From: Lumnitzera littorea
Taxonomy: Eukaryota > Streptophyta > Magnoliopsida > Myrtales > Combretaceae
DNA: 64,000 nt
NCBI GenBank assembly: GCA_024138015.1
Contig: JAMXBB010000011.1
Coordinates: forward strand, 71,686,962 to 71,750,961
Direction: 5' to 3'
How positions within the stretch are numbered: position 1 is the stretch's first letter; the number at the start of each line of letters is the position of its first letter. This document shows, in pieces, positions 60,237 through 64,000 of this stretch. The notes under the pieces are model-generated. The model was not told where the DNA came from and did not search any database. It was given only the letters and a program-made list of their open reading frames with translations. The translations under genes and the position numbers were made by a program.

Positions 60237-62487
60237 CGAAAGAATGATTTTATCTCTTTCTCTGTTAGGTGAAAGAGATTTTAGTTATTCAATTGCACGT
60301 TCATCGCACCTAAAGACAATTTCTCATGATGTTATTCATAGTCGTTGAATGGAACTAATTTGATGTCGAGTCACGTCCAAAAGCGACAGCTAGCAATCAC
60401 CGAGAGTGAAACCGACCACAATATTTGGTTAATATAATGACAAAGGCTGTACGTAGTTTGCTTGAATGAGACTTGCTTTACTGGGAAATAGAAAATGGAA
60501 AAGAAAATAATAATAATAACAACACTTGCATTCACACACCGTGGCTTGACCACGATTAGAAATATAATAATACTTTAAAAAACAAGGAAATGTTTACGCT
60601 TTTTTGCCTTTTGTTTTTGGTTTCCCCTTCATGTCTTTTCTTTTACAAAATTTAGGACGGGATTTTTTTTTTTTTTTTTTTTTTATGTTTAGAAGAAAAT
60701 TTAAAAGAGTCTATTCCAGCGAAAGTAGGTTGGAACCTTCTGACTTGGCATGCATTTATTTTCGTGTAGTTTGCATATGTACTCCTAAATTATTAGGCAG
60801 ATACTACGAACCAACACAAACTTTTAAAATATATTTTCACTTTATATTATAATATATAAGTTTGCATTTTAGCATTCAACGCGCCAATCCTAAAGCAAAA
60901 CCCATTTGGAGTCGTCTATCAATGTGCCTGTGTTCGCTTTCAATAGCTGAACATGTTAGAGAGCCCGTAAAAATACAGGTTTCATACAAAAGTCTGGCTC
61001 TGACCCACAAACGCGTAAGCAATTAATATTTGTAATACTATCTTATAACTCTAGTGTTTTCTCTAGTCTCCTTCTATGCATCTATCTCTCTCTCCGCCTT
61101 ACCGCTTCGCCATTAATGATCTTGCTAATTGAATCATACACATTTCAAGATTCTATTTGTTTTTGTATATACATTTGTTTAGCTATACCCTTATTAGATT
61201 GCAAACTTATTAGGGAAACTACTTGATGATCTTAGTAAAAGCTGAATCGAATGGACTAATCAATTTTCGTTAAAGTCAGTTTAGTATTTTTGTGGATTAA
61301 ACCACACATGAGATATGTTATAAATTTTTATTTAAGTTAAACATATAGTACCTAAGAAGATATGAATTAATGGTTGAATTCTTAAACTTATATGTTTTCA
61401 TTCAAATTATCCATACATTTAGCCCATAAATGAAAGTTACTTTGCATGCATTATCGTAGTTTTCATATAATTTTTGCTATAAGCAATAAGCAAATTAGAA
61501 AAGATACTGAAATATCAACATAAATTGAAACATGCATATCTAGTAAGTGAAACCTAGTAAAAAGCTCTCTTTTGCCTTAGCAATAAAGTTGGACAATGGT
61601 TCAGTGCATTGATCTCCTACAATATGATCGAACACTAGAATTTAAGCAAGTTTATTCATATTCAACAAAGTCTTTACTTATACTATAAAATAAGTGCATG
61701 CCTAAAATCATTTTGCATAATATGTTTTGCTTTTACTTGAGTATTGAAATAATTTTGAGGGATTAGAAGCATTAGACCGCAAAATTTACCTCCAACCCCT
61801 TGTCACTCCGTACTTAGTGAGGTGCCTTGATCATATAGTCTTTAGGAAATATCTAATCCTATGTGTAGCTTAGACTGCAATAGTTGCCTTGCCTAAGCAT
61901 CATTTCGTCTGGACTAGTAATTTTACAAAACCAATTAGTAAATTATCTTATCTATGTAGCTGCGATGGCTTACTAATGGTCGTTGGTTCTTTACTTGTTG
62001 CCTAAGTTACTCTACCTACAATTCTTCTAGAAAATGTGCCTTCCTTATACTTCAATTAGGAGACACCTGAGTTTCACTAAGCCATGTTCATACATGGATG
62101 GGGGGATGCATGAAATTAGGCATTAAGTGTTCAAAGCTAGGTGAAGGATAATCCATAATGTTTGCTACCTTATGAAAATCATAAAAATCATATTGCTTGT
62201 CTATGCCATAGATGGACTGAGGTGTCATTACTAGTGCTTTTTCATTACCTTTGTTTGATATCCCTTTTTGTCAGAGTTAGATAAACTATTGAGAAAGCTT
62301 GCACTTTTATATTTAAAAGTTTACGCTTTGAAACAAAAATGTGACATTTGCTAATAAATTATCATGATCAAATGAATGAAACTACTTACAAAATTTAAAA
62401 GATTAATGCTATAATTTTCCCAATTAGAATACCAAAATATGTCAAAAGCAAAAAAAAGAAGCCTAAATGGAATGCATAACTTAAGGT
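59034..62487. other. AT-rich DNA with no recognised gene
   Basis: Contains an (AT)n run at 60207-60234, a poly(T) run at 60664-60684 and mixed-composition DNA at 60860-61130 (including a CT-rich 'ctatctctctctccgcc' stretch). Open frames at 60371-60553 (-) and 60604-60852 (+) carry no domain I know. A distant host-gene flank cannot be excluded. Confidence 0.45.
60207..60234 (+). repeat. (AT)n microsatellite
   Basis: About 14 perfect AT dinucleotides. Confidence 0.95.
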
Positions 62488-64000
62488 GTGACACCTCCGC
62501 TATATACCTATATCTCAACATGGGTATGCTAAAGCTTAAGAACTTTTTACATACTACAATTAATAAATAATACCTATCAATCTAACATAGAAGTGATACT
62601 ATGACACAATACCTAAATACATAACCGACTTGCTCAAAATAGTCCAACTCTAATCTAAAAAAAGCAAAACCATGTCACCATCATAATTGAAAGGAAACCT
62701 AAGTCTAACAACAAGTATAATGAATAAACTAAACAATTGCACTTAAGTCTTGAAGGTCTACATGGTTTAAAAGCATAAAGCATATACCTAAAATGCTATA
62801 GTCTGTAATTTGAAAAACATTAGGCTAATTCTCAAGAAAGAGAAAAAGGATTTTTGGGTTTTTTAGGGTAGGGGTAAGGGGATTGAGTATTAATGTGGTA
62901 CTTGAACTATTTTTCAAATTTTAAATTATTGATGCGATCTAATGAGCAAAATTGATATAAACAAGTAATTACAGTGATAAATATAGAAAATAAAAGAGAT
63001 AGAAATAGAAAAATCAAGCTTAAATATAACATAAAATTTAAACCGCCCCCTACTTTCTATGGACATTAATTGACTCCAACCAAGAACTTCAGATACCACT
63101 TTTATTAATCATCAAATCAATACTCAAAAAAGCTACACAAGATCGCTTATAACTTATACATGAGCTCATAGTCATGCTTTTAACATCACAAATATAGTGC
63201 TCTTCTTAATTTGCTAGCAAATCTTGAACTTTAAGCAGTATACAAAAAGGCTTTCTTAAATGATATGCAAAGGTAAGCAAAAAAGCAAGGAAAATGTTTT
63301 TGACAAGAGAACAAAATAATATTGTCTTAGATCAACAGTCCACTTGTCTTCTCAGGTATTTAGAGTATTTGTTCCATCTTGTAAATTTCTTCTTGTTATA
63401 GTGCATTAAATGCTGTAACAATTAATTGAAAAACATCTATTGTCAAGCTGGCTATCTATAATATCGTTAAGCAGGTAAGCTTAAGTTGATACTGATAGTA
63501 ACACTATTATGGAGAACCATCAAGGTGATTTGATGCTTAGAACTAAATCAAAAACTTACAGGAGGCTTCTAAACTAGTAAGACAGTTCCTCAAGACGTTG
63601 TAAGATAGGTAAGTCTAATTTGATAAGCTTCAACTTTCTTCTACTGGCTTAGTGGTTTTCTTATATATTGGCTTGTTGCCTCTTCCAATTGCAACACTAC
63701 TTTCCTATTTCATTATATAAGGACGCAAACAATACAAGCACACATACGATATAGTTTCTTATATTTATCTCTAAGTTCAATATTACAATTTAAATCCAAT
63801 TGGTGAGAATACATAAAGAGTTAATTAATGTTTGGATGATTTACACGTCAAAGCTCGATTTACATGTCAAAGCTCGATTTACAATTAACTCAATATTGAT
63901 TGATTAATTTTTAAACTTGGTTTTACTCTCTTCAAAATCAAACTATGAACCTTAAGCTCAACATAATCCTCGTAATAGTTGAAATGACTAATGTTGTTGC
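62488..64000 (+). repeat. Possible Ty3-type LTR start running off the window
   Basis: TGTGACACCTCCGCTATATA at 62488 resembles the TGTGACACC starts of plant gypsy LTRs. The rest is AT-rich with no protein frame, and no partner repeat is in the window. The short duplication 'catgtcaaagctcgatttac' occurs twice in tandem at about 63845-63882. Confidence 0.3.

Noticed and set aside
60604..60852. Plus-strand frame with a Phe-rich core
   Set aside because: The Phe run is a poly(T) tract, and the remainder matches nothing I know.

Overview
The window looks like gene-poor nuclear DNA from a flowering plant, probably a eudicot. It is AT-rich, full of plant-type LTR retrotransposons (Ty1/copia and Ty3/gypsy, including the Tat lineage), and contains a plant L1-type LINE and MITE-like foldback elements. 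I found no intact host gene, no convincing tRNA or rRNA gene, no CRISPR and no bacterial-style operon. Nearly every translatable stretch is a decayed fragment of a transposon protein with stops and frameshifts, or a chance reading frame across simple repeats.

Layout, left to right. (1) 1-8117: a decayed LINE (5616-8117, +) entered by a large Ty3-type LTR (copy A, 1-5615), itself entered by a second, Ogre-like LTR (1005-3737). (2) 9398-11264: a short deletion derivative of a gypsy element (-), with a foldback MITE in one LTR. (3) 11985-17110: remains of a copia gag/protease region (-), split by a 3-kb insertion at 13566-16613. (4) 19545-34708: a Tat-type gypsy element (+) with gag, protease, RT, RNase H, second RNase H, integrase, an antisense extra reading frame and a 3' LTR. 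It is broken by a 3.4-kb LTR (copy B, 20124-23534), a solo LTR with perfect 5-bp target-site duplications (25665-26875) and an inverted relative of that LTR (31947 to about 33000). (5) 34709-37566: AT-rich spacer with one small foldback element. (6) 37567-50009: an old copia element (-) with both LTRs, holding an Ogre-like solo LTR exactly at its RT active-site codons (38866-41105) and a complete non-autonomous gag-protease gypsy element (42925-47876). (7) 50117-57641: probably one further giant LTR (copy C) split by another LTR-like block (about 52450-56057). (8) 57660-59033: the 5' end of a gypsy element (-). (9) 59034-64000: AT-rich DNA with no recognisable gene.

The main biology is layered insertion. 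Coding frames that resume on the far side of an insertion, together with paired short direct repeats, give a relative order of events. Most mismatches between paired target-site duplications are C/T or G/A changes, as expected of old, methylated plant repeats. I saw no evidence of a new biological system. The most unusual items are the possibly spliced antisense frame of the Tat element, the gag-protease-only gypsy element, and the three giant-LTR relatives.
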